Shown: positions 8,410 through 17,111, numbered from the stretch's first letter. The stretch is DNA of 64,000 nucleotides from Massilia sp. erpn (GCF_024400215.1 NZ_CP053748.1:1426001-1490000); one strand, 5' to 3'. The notes: generated from the letters alone by a model not told the origin. Numbers and translations are program-made.

Positions 8410-9888
8410 TTAGTAAGTGAGCTGGGCGCGCACGCCAAGGATTTTCATCGCGTCCGCGCCGCGGTCGCCGCCAGGATGGCCGATGTACTGGATATTGGGC
8501 GACAACTCGAACTGCTTGTTGATGCGATAGCGGTAGTACAGCTCGGCCACCTGCTCGCCGCTGCCGGCAGCATTGAAGCTGCGGCTGTTCTTCAGCAAAC
8601 CAAAGGCCAGGCCCAGGCTGTCGGCGCCGCGGTCCCAGTAGGAACCATTGAGTTCCGCACCCAAGGTCAGCGCGCGGTTGAAGCGCACATTGCCTTTCAC
8701 CTGATGGCCATAGCGGCCGAACAAGGTCACGCCATCGCCGACACGCTGGTCGGCCGAGATGCCCCAGCCGGTATGCACTTCCTGCTCGGTGATGCTTTCA
8801 TCGTAGTGGGCCGCCTGCGGATTGCGCCAGGCATAGACGCGGTAATTGCCCGCCAGGCCGCCGAAGAAGCGCTGCTCGGTTTCCGCCTGCACCATCACCA
8901 TCGGCTGCGCCAGGCTGTGCTCATAGTTCGCGCCACGCTTGCCGGCGCCGAAGACGCCAAGCGAGAGACGCCATGGCTGCTGCTTATCCTGCACGTTGTA
9001 GTAGGACAGGCGCATGCCCGGCGCAAAGCCGTTGCCGTCCACGCCGATATCATGGCCCGCATCGAGCAGCGGATTGTGGACGAAGGCCGCATTCATGAAC
9101 TGGCGCGTTTCATCGCCGGCAGCGCCGTTCTGGTCGAAGAAGACGAATGGGTCCATCTTGCCGAAATTGACTTCCAGCCTTTCCTTGGAACGCGGCGCGA
9201 AGCCGCCGAAGGGCAGTGGAATATCGGCCTGGTACCAGGCTTGCGCCAGCATCGCCGCCGAGTCGTCGTTCGGCAAGCTGGCCAGGCGGAAGGCGGTGGC
9301 ATTCGGTGCGGAATAGGTGGACAGATGCTCGTTCAGGCCAGCACCCTGGCCAAGGCGGAATTGCGCGAACACCTTATGTTTGATATTGCCGATCGCTTCC
9401 AGCGGCAGGCTGATATAGCCATCGCCACGGTAATTGAGCTGGCTGCCCGCAGTGGCGTTTTTCTGCACCACCGTGGTCAGGCTGAGGCCCGCGCTGATGC
9501 CATCCAGCGCATCGACCTTGCGCGCAGCGGCGAGCATGCCCTGGGCCTGGGATTCGATGGCCTTCAGGCGCATGGTCAGCTCGGGTTCTTTCTCGCTGAT
9601 CGCATCCGTTTCCAGACTGCGCGCCAGGCTTTCCTGCTGCTTCTCCAGCACCTGCACGCGTTCTTCCACATTCGCAGCAGCCTGGCTTTGCGGCGCATGC
9701 GCGGCGCGCAGTTCGCGTTCCAGTTCCGTGTTGCGCTGCTCCAGACGCTCAACCCTCTGGCTCAGCTTTTCCAGCAGCTTGATTAATTCAGCCTGCGAAG
9801 GCGCCGCCTGGGCGCCGGCAGCGGCGCACAGCAGGGCTGCGCCCAGCGCTAGCGCCTTGGGCGCGGACAAGGGGAAGGTGCGGCGCAT
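8410..9888 (-). CDS. OprB-like outer-membrane porin with N-terminal coiled coil, inside the iron operon
   Basis: The 492-residue product has a Sec signal ending AGAQA (about residue 29). A coiled-coil stretch follows (about 33-105; heptads such as LLEKLSQRVERLEQRNTELE). The rest is a beta-barrel-like sequence ending in an aromatic residue (QLTY). The last ~40 residues (ELSPNIQYIGHPGG) are typical of OprB/carbohydrate-selective porins. It is placed 3 bases after ftrA and 8 before ftrB, so it is cotranscribed with an iron importer. I infer it may pass iron or an iron chelate through the outer membrane; the family name alone would suggest sugars. Confidence 0.85.
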   Translation of the reverse strand: MRRTFPLSAPKALALGAALLCAAAGAQAAPSQAELIKLLEKLSQRVERLEQRNTELERELRAAHAPQSQAAANVEERVQVLEKQQESLARSLETDAISEKEPELTMRLKAIESQAQGMLAAARKVDALDGISAGLSLTTVVQKNATAGSQLNYRGDGYISLPLEAIGNIKHKVFAQFRLGQGAGLNEHLSTYSAPNATAFRLASLPNDDSAAMLAQAWYQADIPLPFGGFAPRSKERLEVNFGKMDPFVFFDQNGAAGDETRQFMNAAFVHNPLLDAGHDIGVDGNGFAPGMRLSYYNVQDKQQPWRLSLGVFGAGKRGANYEHSLAQPMVMVQAETEQRFFGGLAGNYRVYAWRNPQAAHYDESITEQEVHTGWGISADQRVGDGVTLFGRYGHQVKGNVRFNRALTLGAELNGSYWDRGADSLGLAFGLLKNSRSFNAAGSGEQVAELYYRYRINKQFELSPNIQYIGHPGGDRGADAMKILGVRAQLTY

Positions 9889-9891
9889 CGC

Positions 9892-10452
9892 TCAATATCC
9901 TCCCTTCTTGCCGATACCGGCATAGGTGAAGTCGTACTCCACCACGAAGGGTTTGAACCATGGACGCACGCCGGTCAGGCGGTCGGTGTGGCGGCCGAAA
10001 TGCGCATGCTTGTTTTCGCTCGGCGGCAGAATGGTGTATTTGACGTGGTATTTACCCGGGCCGAACAACTTGACGTTGTCGCCATAGTGGGCGCCGTCAT
10101 TGGCCACCATCGGCATGAAGTCGCCGCTGATCTTGTCGTTGCTGCCCGCCTTGCTCACCTCGTACTTCACCAGCAGATAGGGAATCCAGGCGCCCTCCTC
10201 GAAGCCGTTTGGATTGCCGCTCAGCGCGCGCACATCAGCCTCGATATGGATGTCCGACTCCTCCGCCTTGCGCATCATGCCGTCCGGCTCCATCACGACC
10301 GGCTGCAAATACACGGCGGAGATTTCCATGCCAAAGCGCTGCTGCGGCGCGCCGATCGGATATTCGACGGCGTTGGCGCTAAAACTGGAAACTGCGGCGA
10401 GGATGGCGAGCGTGGCTTTAAGCGGCGTGCAAAAACGGGCGGAAGATAGCAT
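9892..10452 (-). CDS. ftrA: Periplasmic P19-type ferrous iron-binding protein (FtrA)
   Basis: The 186-residue product begins at ATG 10452, giving a good Sec signal ending SFSANA; the longer frame to 10497 would bury the signal. The mature part matches the P19/Tp34 iron-transport family: FGMEISAVYLQPV near the start, HIEADVRA, and DGAHYGDNVK and AHFGRHTD, which hold metal-binding Met/His residues. It binds Fe2+ (and copper) in the periplasm and hands iron to FtrB/FtrC. It is the first gene of the operon, with a Fur box about 90 bases upstream. Confidence 0.9.
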   Translation of the reverse strand: MLSSARFCTPLKATLAILAAVSSFSANAVEYPIGAPQQRFGMEISAVYLQPVVMEPDGMMRKAEESDIHIEADVRALSGNPNGFEEGAWIPYLLVKYEVSKAGSNDKISGDFMPMVANDGAHYGDNVKLFGPGKYHVKYTILPPSENKHAHFGRHTDRLTGVRPWFKPFVVEYDFTYAGIGKKGGY

Positions 10453-10539
10453 GGCGGGTAATCCCTTTGTTGTTGTAGAAGATCGATGTGGCGCCAAGCT
10501 CTGCTTGTCGCTTACAAAGAAAGACCAACATGCTATTAC

Positions 10540-10558
10540 AAATGAGAATCATTCTCAC
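10540..10558 (-). promoter_or_regulatory. Fur box of the ftr operon
   Basis: TGAGAATCATTCTCA (10543-10557) is a perfect 15-base odd palindrome matching the core of the Fur consensus. It lies about 90 bases upstream of ftrA, the first gene of the iron operon. Iron-dependent repression by Fur follows from established knowledge of this motif. Confidence 0.88.
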
Positions 10559-10734
10559 TTGATGAAAATCAAGGTTTTTGGAATTAGTTGCAATATCGAA
10601 GGGGAATTCAAACGGCTGCGGAATGCATCGGCAGGTGTATAAATGGGCGAAGTTGGTGTCGATCACTCCTGCGCAGAATCAACGCATATTTCTAAGACAG
10701 AACTAGGATGAACTTTCTTAACTAGGAGAAAGCC

Positions 10735-11109
10735 ATGGCTTACACCGCAACGGGCAAGTTCACCTCGCAAAAGGAAGTCGTCGGAAATGGGCAATGCGTT
10801 TCGCTCGTTAAGAAATTGACGGGCGCTCCTGCCTCTTCGCTTTGGAAGGAGGGGGACAGTATTTGGAGTTTGATAGCAGCCGGGAAAACCATCCCTTCCG
10901 GAACGGCAATCGCCACGTTCTTCAATGGACGCTATCCCAACTACAGCACGGGCAATCACGCGGCGATCTTTTTGCGTGCCGTCGCCAATGGTATCGAGGT
11001 GTTCGATCAGTGGACGACCGTAAAGCCGGCGAAACGCACGATCCGCTTTGGATTGTCCAAAACTATCAACGCTGTGCGCAGAGCGGAAAGCTATTCGGTG
11101 GTGCTATGA
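10735..11109 (+). CDS. BPSL0067-family protein, probable cell-wall amidase effector
   Basis: The 124-residue protein lacks a signal peptide. It matches the BPSL0067 family by eye: GNGQCVSLVKK near the start, SGTAIATFFNGRYPN in the middle and STGNHAAIFL after it. Cys21 and His75 form the likely NlpC/P60-like catalytic pair, which fits a peptidoglycan-cleaving amidase delivered by a type VI secretion system. No secretion genes are in this window. It starts behind AGGAGA and its stop overlaps the next gene's start (ATGA), as expected for an effector with its immunity protein. The effector role is inference. Confidence 0.75.
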   Translation: MAYTATGKFTSQKEVVGNGQCVSLVKKLTGAPASSLWKEGDSIWSLIAAGKTIPSGTAIATFFNGRYPNYSTGNHAAIFLRAVANGIEVFDQWTTVKPAKRTIRFGLSKTINAVRRAESYSVVL

Positions 11110-11504
11110 AGCGAACTCTTTTGAGCGCAATCTGCCTTTGCTGGATACAGCACACCATGGCAGCGGCCATCTCCTGCCCACCATATGCTCCTCGGGAATG
11201 GGGGGAGCATAAACAGCACTTGGAATCTGTCAGGGTGATGGTTTATTTGAAAGGCGATGTATTGGATGAAGAAGCCCTTCCCAGCGGTCCTCCGGATCGG
11301 GAAACCCGAGTTGGCCAGCAGCTATATCAAACTTGGATAACGGCCTCCGATTCGCCAGAAGTCATATATGCCGCCGACTGTCTCTACGAGCGGACGGCGC
11401 GCTATTTACGCTTCGATCTCAAAGGTACATCCCAATGCACGGCTCGCTGGCGCATGTCTCACGCCAAGCCTGTCGCCAAATCCGTCAGCTTCCGATGCAA
11501 CTAA
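11106..11504 (+). CDS. Exported immunity-like protein (STY0301-like)
   Basis: The 132-residue product starts at the ATGA overlap with the effector gene. It has a Sec signal (MKRTLLSAICLCWIQHTMAAA) and a small mature domain with three Cys residues (ISCPP, AADCLYE, SFRCN), fitting a disulfide-bonded periplasmic protein. Its size, export and coupling suggest it neutralises the amidase in the periplasm, as Tai proteins do for Tae effectors. The resemblance to STY0301-type proteins (ISCP at the mature start) is from memory. Confidence 0.6.
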   Translation: MKRTLLSAICLCWIQHTMAAAISCPPYAPREWGEHKQHLESVRVMVYLKGDVLDEEALPSGPPDRETRVGQQLYQTWITASDSPEVIYAADCLYERTARYLRFDLKGTSQCTARWRMSHAKPVAKSVSFRCN

Positions 11505-11551
11505 CAAGCTGCCGCAGGCGCGCTAAACTGAAAATCGAAAGGAGTGAAGCC

Positions 11552-11797
11552 ATGCTTACTGTCGACATCCACGAAGCGGGAGCAACTCTCGAGCAACTGG
11601 TGGAGCAAGCAGCCAACGGCGAGCCCTTCATTATTTCCAAAGCGGGACAGCCGCTGGTAAAAGTTATCGCTATCGATGCTAAGCGCCCCTACGCAGCCAA
11701 CCGTCTGGGATTCCTGGCAGGAAAAATCAAAGTGCCGGATGATTTCGATCAAATGGGTCGTGAAGAAATTGAACGCATGTTTGAAGATAAAGCATGA
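11552..11797 (+). CDS. Phd/YefM-type antitoxin
   Basis: The 81-residue protein starts behind AAAGGAG. MLTVDIHEAGATLEQLVEQAANGEPFII is laid out like the Phd fold (VDIHEA, then L..LV..A..GE.FII..G.P.VK); the C-terminal tail, rich in acidic residues (DQMGREEIERMFE), would bind the toxin. The stop overlaps the toxin start (ATGA). Its toxin is broken, so it may now act only as a DNA-binding repressor or be a remnant. Confidence 0.85.
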   Translation: MLTVDIHEAGATLEQLVEQAANGEPFIISKAGQPLVKVIAIDAKRPYAANRLGFLAGKIKVPDDFDQMGREEIERMFEDKA

Positions 11798-12009
11798 AGC
11801 TGCTTCTTGATACGCATGTGCTGCTATGGGCAGTCGGAGAAACTGCCCGCCTTCCCCCATCCATGCATGCACTGATTGCGGATCCATCCAACGAACTATT
11901 TTTTAGCCCAGTCAGTTTATGGGAGGTCGCAATCAAGCATCATTTAGGCCGCAAAGATTTCTCTGTTGATCCGCTTGCCTTGTATCACGGCCTGCTCTCG
12001 GCCCCAGCC
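11794..12009 (+). pseudogene. Truncated PIN-domain (VapC-like) toxin
   Basis: The first ~70 residues are a good PIN-domain N-terminus: LLDTHVLLW with the first acidic residue, and SLWEVAIKHHLGR with the conserved Glu. After LLSA, at about base 12003, the similarity stops. The open frame then runs through a terminator and the antisense of tRNA-Thr to 12150, which is not real protein. A full PIN toxin is about 125 residues, and the C-terminal acidic residues needed for RNA cleavage are missing. The toxin is therefore probably inactive. Confidence 0.75.
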
Positions 12010-12040
12010 AGCAAGTGCAAACAAGCTAATCCAGCAAAGA

Positions 12041-12076
12041 AAAAACGCCTTATGCGCTACCGCATAAGGCGTTTTT
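12041..12076. terminator. Bidirectional terminator between tRNA-Thr and the toxin remnant
   Basis: Arms AAAAACGCCTTATGCG (12041-12056) and CGCATAAGGCGTTTTT (12061-12076) are perfect complements with a 4-base loop. With A-runs on one side and T-runs on the other, it can end the minus-strand tRNA transcript and the plus-strand remnant. Confidence 0.92.
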
Positions 12077-12080
12077 GTTT

Positions 12081-12156
<76 letters not shown>

Positions 12157-12182
12157 GTAACTTTTACGGGGGCGATTATACG

Positions 12183-12680
12183 CTATTTGATACGCGTGAG
12201 GGTGGGGCGGCTGCCTTTTTTGGGCGGCTCGCCGCCGTCGTCCGGGCCCTTGTCCTCGTCCTCGCTGGCCGGGGCCGGGGCGCTGGCGGGAACAGCCGAC
12301 AGCACCGGCGCGGGGGCCGCTGGCGCCTCGGGTTCAGGCGCTTCCTCCGCCGCCGCCGAGGCCATGCCCAGCAGCGGTTCGAAGGCCATGCCTTGGCCGT
12401 TTTCGTTGGCGTAAATCGCCATCACATTGTTGACCGGGATGTAAATCTCGCGCGACACGCCACCGAAACGGGCGTGGAAGTAGATCGCATCATTGTCCAT
12501 CTTCAGCGCGGAAGTGGCGCCGTAGCTGATGTTGAGCACGATCTCGCCCTTCTTCACGTACTCCATCGGCACGCGGGTGGCGGCATCGACTTTCACCGCC
12601 AGATAGGGGGTGTAGCCGCAGTCGGTGCACCATTCGTAAATGGCGCGCAGCATATAGGGCTTGGTTGAGATTTCAGACAT
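12183..12680 (-). CDS. sspB: ClpXP specificity-enhancing factor SspB
   Basis: The 165-residue product starts at MSEISTKPYMLRAIYEWC. The SspB fold covers about residues 1-110 (GYTPYLAV, IVLNISYGATSALKM, FHARFGGVSREIYIPV). A long Ala/Pro/acidic linker follows, then a short basic tail (RPTLTRIK) that docks on ClpX. It tethers ssrA-tagged proteins to the ClpXP protease. GTG at 12701 is also open but lacks a ribosome site. It follows sspA in the usual order. Confidence 0.93.
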   Translation of the reverse strand: MSEISTKPYMLRAIYEWCTDCGYTPYLAVKVDAATRVPMEYVKKGEIVLNISYGATSALKMDNDAIYFHARFGGVSREIYIPVNNVMAIYANENGQGMAFEPLLGMASAAAEEAPEPEAPAAPAPVLSAVPASAPAPASEDEDKGPDDGGEPPKKGSRPTLTRIK

Positions 12681-12758
12681 ATTGAAAACCAGATAAAACA
12701 CGGCGCGCCGGCCTGGGGCCGCACGCGCCGGAAAGTCAGTGACAGACGTGTGCCGCGC

Positions 12759-13370
12759 TTAGCGGCGCATCACCTTCTCGGATGGGGTCAGCGCTTCGAT
12801 ATAGGCCGGGCGCGAGAAGATGCGCTCGGCATATTTCATCAGCGGGGCGGCCGTTTTCGACAGCTCGATGCCGTAATGGTCGAGGCGCCACAGCAGCGGG
12901 GCCACGGCCACGTCCAGCATGGAGAACTCGTCGCCCAGCATGTATTTGTTCTTCAGGAACAGCGGAGCCAGCGTGGTCAGACGGTCGCGGATTTCCGCGC
13001 GCGCCTTGTCGTGGCTCTTGTCGTTGGCCTTGGCGCGCTCGCTTTCCAGCGTGTGCACGTGGACGAACAGCTCTTTTTCGAAGTTGAACAGCATCAGACG
13101 GGCGCGCGCGCGCATCAGCGGATCGGCCGGCATCAGCTGCGGATGCGGGAAGCGCTCGTCGATGTATTCGTTGATGATATTCGATTCGTACAGAATCAAT
13201 TCGCGTTCGACCAGGATCGGCACCTGGCCGTAGGGATTCATGGTCGAAATATCTTCCGGCTTGTTGAACAGGTCAACATCGCGCACCTCAAAGTCCATGC
13301 CTTTTTCGAACAGGACCAGACGGCAACGTTGGGAGAATGGACAAGTAGTACCCGAGTAGAGAACCATCAT
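12759..13370 (-). CDS. sspA: Stringent starvation protein A
   Basis: The 203-residue GST-like protein has an N-terminal thioredoxin-like domain (YSGTTCPFSQRCRLVLFEKG) and a C-terminal helical domain (ALTPSEKVMRR end). SspA binds RNA polymerase and changes transcription under starvation or acid stress. AAGGA precedes ATG 13370. It stands between petC and sspB, the common betaproteobacterial order. Confidence 0.95.
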   Translation of the reverse strand: MMVLYSGTTCPFSQRCRLVLFEKGMDFEVRDVDLFNKPEDISTMNPYGQVPILVERELILYESNIINEYIDERFPHPQLMPADPLMRARARLMLFNFEKELFVHVHTLESERAKANDKSHDKARAEIRDRLTTLAPLFLKNKYMLGDEFSMLDVAVAPLLWRLDHYGIELSKTAAPLMKYAERIFSRPAYIEALTPSEKVMRR

Positions 13371-13459
13371 GTTTGTAGTTCCTTAGAAACAAAGGGGGCG
13401 ATACCGCCGAGCGGATCACCCCAGATCGGGCCTGCTTGATTGGCAGGCCGCGTGAAACA

Positions 13460-13480
13460 CGCGCCGGACGAGCCGGCGCG
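13460..13480 (-). terminator. GC-rich hairpin after petC
   Basis: Arms CGCGCCGG and CCGGCGCG with a 5-base loop lie 5 bases past the petC stop. Only a short T-containing tract follows on the minus strand, so it may be a weak terminator or a transcript-stabilising hairpin before sspA. Confidence 0.4.
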
Positions 13481-13485
13481 CTCTC

Positions 13486-14250
13486 TTATTTAACTTCTTT
13501 CCAGTACGACGCGTTCAGGCGCCATGCCAGCAGTGCAAAGCCGGTCAGGAAGATCAGTACCCAGACGCCCAGCTTCTTGCGAGTCTGTTGCGCGGGTTCC
13601 GCCATCCATTCCATATAGCCGACCAAATCCGCCACCTGGGTGTCGAAATCGATCTTGCTCAGGGTGCCCGGCGCCACTTGTTTGAAGCCGGTGAACTTGT
13701 GCACGGTCTTGGCGGGATCGTGCGGATCTTTCTCTTCGGCAAACACGGCTTCCTGCACGCCCTGCATCTGCCACAGCACATGCGGCATGGCGACGTTCGG
13801 CACGACCATATTGTTATATCCGGTCGGACGCGCGTCGTCTTTATAGAAGGTACGCAGGTAAGTATACAGGTAGTCGCCGCCGGTGCCGGCAGGCGAGGCT
13901 TTCGCGCGTGCGATCACCGACAGATCAGGCGGCACCACGCCAAACCAGGCCTTGGCATCCTTGGCCTGCATGGCAGTGGTCATCATCTCGCCCACTTTTT
14001 CACCGGTGAACAACAGGTTGGCCTTGATCTGGTCTTCGCTCAAGCCCAGGTCACGCAGGCGATTGTAGCGCATGGACGAGGCGTTGTGGCAATTCAGGCA
14101 GTAGTTGACGAACAGCTTGGCGCCATTCTGCAGTGCCGCCATATTGTGCGAACGGTCCGGCGCCTTGTCCAGCGGGTGGCCACCTTCACTTGCGAAGGCC
14201 AGGCCTGGCAGCAGGGCCAGGATGGCGAGCAGTTTCTTAGGAAAATTCAT
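13486..14250 (-). CDS. petC: Ubiquinol-cytochrome c reductase, cytochrome c1
   Basis: The 254-residue product has a Sec signal (ending LAFA), one CxxCH haem site (NYCLNCHNASSMRYNRLRD), a distal Met ligand region (MVVPNVAMPHVL) and a C-terminal membrane anchor (VLIFLTGFALLAWRLN). It carries electrons from the Rieske protein to soluble cytochrome c in the periplasm. It is the third gene of the petABC operon. Confidence 0.96.
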   Translation of the reverse strand: MNFPKKLLAILALLPGLAFASEGGHPLDKAPDRSHNMAALQNGAKLFVNYCLNCHNASSMRYNRLRDLGLSEDQIKANLLFTGEKVGEMMTTAMQAKDAKAWFGVVPPDLSVIARAKASPAGTGGDYLYTYLRTFYKDDARPTGYNNMVVPNVAMPHVLWQMQGVQEAVFAEEKDPHDPAKTVHKFTGFKQVAPGTLSKIDFDTQVADLVGYMEWMAEPAQQTRKKLGVWVLIFLTGFALLAWRLNASYWKEVK

Positions 14251-14285
14251 GTATCAATCCTTTTGCTTAGCGTTCGGGTCGTCGA

Positions 14286-15698
14286 TTAGTGCGGATGGAA
14301 AGTCACGCGATCCGGCACTTTCTTGAACGTACCCGCGGCGCTCCACCATGGCATCAGCAGGAAGAAGCCGAAGTAGTACAGGGTGCATACTTGCGAAATA
14401 ATGGTGCCCACCACGCTTGGCGGCTGGGTACCCAGGTAGCCCAGGGTCACGAAGGCGATCGCCAGCAGCGCGTACACATACTTGTGCCAGTCAGGACGAT
14501 AACGGATCGATTTCACCGGCGAGTGGTCCAGCCATGGCAGGAAGGCCAGGATCACCACGGAACCGCCGAAGAACACCACGCCCCAGAATTTCGCATCCAG
14601 CACGCTCGGCAGCATACCGACGATGGCCACCAGGGCGATCACGGCGATGGCCGCTTTCACCTGGAAGGCCAGGCGCGATTTCAGCCACAGGAAGGCCACG
14701 TAAGCGGCGGTACCGGCCATCAGCACCCACATGAAGTCGGCCGTGGTGGCGCGCAGCACCGAGTAGAACGGCGTGAAGTACCAGGTTGGCGCGATGTGCA
14801 GCGGGGTCTTCAGCGAATCGCCCGGCAGGAAGTTGTTGTATTCCAGGAAATAGCCACCCATTTCCGGCGCGAAGAACACGACGGCGCTGAAGATCAGCAG
14901 GAAGATCGACACGCCGAACAGATCGTGCACGGTGTAGTAAGGGTGGGAAGGAATCGAATCCACTGGATGGCCGTCGGCGCCCAGGTTTTCTTTGACTTCA
15001 ATGCCGTCCGGATTGCTCGAACCGACTTCGTGCAGCGCGATCAAGTGGGCAGCCACCAGACCCAGCAGCACCAGCGGAATGGCGATCACGTGGAAGGCGA
15101 AGAAGCGGTTCAGGGTGGCGTCGGACACCACATAGTCGCCGCGGATCCACAGCGACAGGTCAGGGCCGATCAGCGGAATCGCGCCGAACAGGTTGACGAT
15201 CACCTGGGCGCCCCAGTACGACATCTGGCCCCATGGCAGCAGGTAACCGAAGAAGGCTTCGGCCATCAGGCACAGGAAGATGGCGAAACCGAACAGCCAG
15301 ATCAGTTCGCGCGGTTTGCGGTAGGAACCATACATCAGACCACGGGTCATGTGCAGGTAGACGATGATGAAGAAGGACGAGGCGCCGGTCGAGTGCATAT
15401 AGCGCACCAGCCAGCCCCAAGGTACTTCACGCATGATGTATTCGACCGAACCGAAGGCCAGGTTGGCGTCCGGCTTGTAGTGCATGGTCAGGAAGATGCC
15501 GGTGACGATCTGCAGCACCAGCACGAACATGGCCAGGGAACCGAAGATGTACCAGAAGTTGAAGTTTTTCGGGGCATAGTATTTGCCCCACTGATCGTTC
15601 CACAGCTTGGTCAGCGGGAAGCGGTCGTCGATCCAGCCCACCGCCTTCTGCGCCACCGGTGCGTCGGCCGGGAATTTGGTTTCCTTGAAAGCCGCCAT
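14286..15698 (-). CDS. petB: Ubiquinol-cytochrome c reductase, cytochrome b
   Basis: The 470-residue integral membrane protein carries the haem-ligand His pairs in helices II and IV (RYMHSTGASSFFIIVYLHM and FFAFHVIAIPLVLLGLVAAH) and a quinol-site PDWH-like region near the end (YRPDWHKY). It is the full-length fused form, not the split b6/subunit IV form. It holds both quinone sites of the bc1 complex. It follows petA by 2 bases. Confidence 0.96.
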   Translation of the reverse strand: MAAFKETKFPADAPVAQKAVGWIDDRFPLTKLWNDQWGKYYAPKNFNFWYIFGSLAMFVLVLQIVTGIFLTMHYKPDANLAFGSVEYIMREVPWGWLVRYMHSTGASSFFIIVYLHMTRGLMYGSYRKPRELIWLFGFAIFLCLMAEAFFGYLLPWGQMSYWGAQVIVNLFGAIPLIGPDLSLWIRGDYVVSDATLNRFFAFHVIAIPLVLLGLVAAHLIALHEVGSSNPDGIEVKENLGADGHPVDSIPSHPYYTVHDLFGVSIFLLIFSAVVFFAPEMGGYFLEYNNFLPGDSLKTPLHIAPTWYFTPFYSVLRATTADFMWVLMAGTAAYVAFLWLKSRLAFQVKAAIAVIALVAIVGMLPSVLDAKFWGVVFFGGSVVILAFLPWLDHSPVKSIRYRPDWHKYVYALLAIAFVTLGYLGTQPPSVVGTIISQVCTLYYFGFFLLMPWWSAAGTFKKVPDRVTFHPH

Positions 15699-15700
15699 GG

Positions 15701-16309
15701 TTATGCCTCGCCTTTCTCGTCTTTACCGATCAGGATCTTGTTGTCGCTCAGGTACATATGGCGCGGCACGGGCAGATTGTCCGGCGCCGGCTTGTTCTTG
15801 AATACGCGGCCGGCCATGTCGAAGGTCGAACCGTGGCAGGGGCAGAGGAAGCCGCCGTGCCAGTCGTCCGGCAGGGAGGGCTGTGGGCCCGAGGCGAATT
15901 TGGTCGATGGTGAGCAGCCCAGGTGGGTACAGATTCCGACAGCCACCAGGATTTCCGGCTTGATCGAGCGGTGCTCGTTCATGCAGTACTCAGGCGTGAA
16001 TTCGGCAGGGTTGCGTTTGGAGTCGGCGTCCGCCAGCTGGTCGTGGGTTTGTTTCAGCGACGCCACCATTTCCGGGGTGCGCTTCAGAATCCAGACCGGC
16101 TTGCCGCGCCATTCCACGGTTTTCATCTCACCTGGTTGCAGCGAGGAGATATCCACCTCAACCGGGGCACCGGCGGCTTTCGCCCGCTCCGATGGCTGGA
16201 ATGTACTTACCAAGGCTCCCGTAGTACCCAAACCGACCACCCCACCCGCCGCGCACGTGGCGACGAGCAAGCCGCGTCGGCTGGAATCGACCTGCTTTTC
16301 GTTACTCAT
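15701..16309 (-). CDS. petA: Ubiquinol-cytochrome c reductase, Rieske iron-sulfur subunit
   Basis: The 202-residue protein starts with a Tat signal (SSRRGLLVATCAAGG) that stays as a membrane anchor. The Rieske cluster motifs are CTHLGCSP and CPCHGS, each giving one Cys and one His ligand; the extra Cys of each makes the stabilising disulfide. It moves electrons from ubiquinol to cytochrome c1. It is the first gene of petABC. Confidence 0.96.
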   Translation of the reverse strand: MSNEKQVDSSRRGLLVATCAAGGVVGLGTTGALVSTFQPSERAKAAGAPVEVDISSLQPGEMKTVEWRGKPVWILKRTPEMVASLKQTHDQLADADSKRNPAEFTPEYCMNEHRSIKPEILVAVGICTHLGCSPSTKFASGPQPSLPDDWHGGFLCPCHGSTFDMAGRVFKNKPAPDNLPVPRHMYLSDNKILIGKDEKGEA

Positions 16310-16622
16310 ACAAACCCCAATCAGTCAAAATGCGAATCTTATTTATTTAAGAAATCGTACCAAAATGGCGATGGGGCAATACAAGTCCTGCCCAGCAGGA
16401 AGCTGCACAACTCCATGGCCATTTTGAAACGAGTTCTAAGCGTTAATAGAGCTTCTAGCAACCTTAAATTATAAGGTAAGCTCAAAGCGATTTAAAGAAA
16501 AAACGTTTGCAATCCGGGATTGTGCCCGCATTTGGCGAAATTTCCCAGCATGCAACAGATTTGCGACAAAAACGGAAAAAACTGTATGATCGGCGAAACA
16601 TTAAAACTCATGGAGGTGCCAT
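16310..16622. other. Divergent promoter region between petABC and mscL
   Basis: This 313-base AT-rich gap must hold the petABC promoter (minus) and the mscL promoter (plus). A likely mscL promoter is described separately. No regulator site or small gene was recognised. Confidence 0.5.
16561..16590 (+). promoter_or_regulatory. Probable sigma-70 promoter of mscL
   Basis: TTGCGA (16561-16566) and TATGAT (16585-16590) are separated by 18 bases and lie 33 bases upstream of the mscL start. The spacing and the A-rich spacer fit a housekeeping promoter. The call rests on sequence pattern only. Confidence 0.5.
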
Positions 16623-17045
16623 ATGGCCATGTTGCAGGAATTTAAAGACTTTGCCATGAAGGGCAATGTGATCGACCTGGCGGTCGGTGTGATCATCGGT
16701 GCCGCCTTCGGCAAGATCGTCGACTCGCTGGTGCAGGACATCATCATGCCGCCCATCGGCAAATTGCTGGGCGGCCTCGATTTTGCCAACTACTACCTGC
16801 CGCTCAATGGCCAGGCGGCCAATCTGAGCCTGGCCGAGGCGAAAAAGCTGGGCGCGGTCATCGCCTACGGCAACTTCCTGACCATCCTGTTAAACTTCAT
16901 CATATTGGCTTTCGTGATCTTCCAGATGGTGCGCCTGGTGAATATCGCGCGCCGCAAGGAAGAACCGGCGGCGGCCGCCGAACCGGCGCCGCCGGCGGAA
17001 GATATCGTGCTGCTGCGCGAAATCCGCGATGCCTTGAAGCGCTAA
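16623..17045 (+). CDS. mscL: Large-conductance mechanosensitive channel
   Basis: The 140-residue protein has the MscL start ([25 protein letters not shown]), a gate-forming first helix, a short periplasmic loop, a second helix ([19 protein letters not shown]) and a C-terminal bundle ([14 protein letters not shown]). It opens under membrane tension to release solutes during osmotic down-shock. GGAGG precedes ATG 16623. Confidence 0.96.
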   Translation: MAMLQEFKDFAMKGNVIDLAVGVIIGAAFGKIVDSLVQDIIMPPIGKLLGGLDFANYYLPLNGQAANLSLAEAKKLGAVIAYGNFLTILLNFIILAFVIFQMVRLVNIARRKEEPAAAAEPAPPAEDIVLLREIRDALKR

Positions 17046-17067
17046 GCCCCCTCCCCGGCCAGGGAGC

Positions 17068-17093
17068 AGACAGGCCGCGCGCGCGGCCTGTCT
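17068..17093 (+). terminator. Hairpin terminator after mscL
   Basis: Arms AGACAGGCCGC and GCGGCCTGTCT, with a GCGC loop, follow the mscL stop. The tract after the stem is only TTAATATA, so termination may be partial. Confidence 0.55.
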
Positions 17094-17111
17094 TAATATA
17101 ATAGAAACACC

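Noticed and set aside
10453..12080. A full integrated island beside tRNA-Thr
   Set aside because: No integrase and no duplicate of the tRNA 3' end was seen in the window, so only a remnant is suggested.
14289..16427. A 712-codon open frame antisense to petA/petB
   Set aside because: It is a shadow of the highly conserved bc1 genes, with no recognisable domain.
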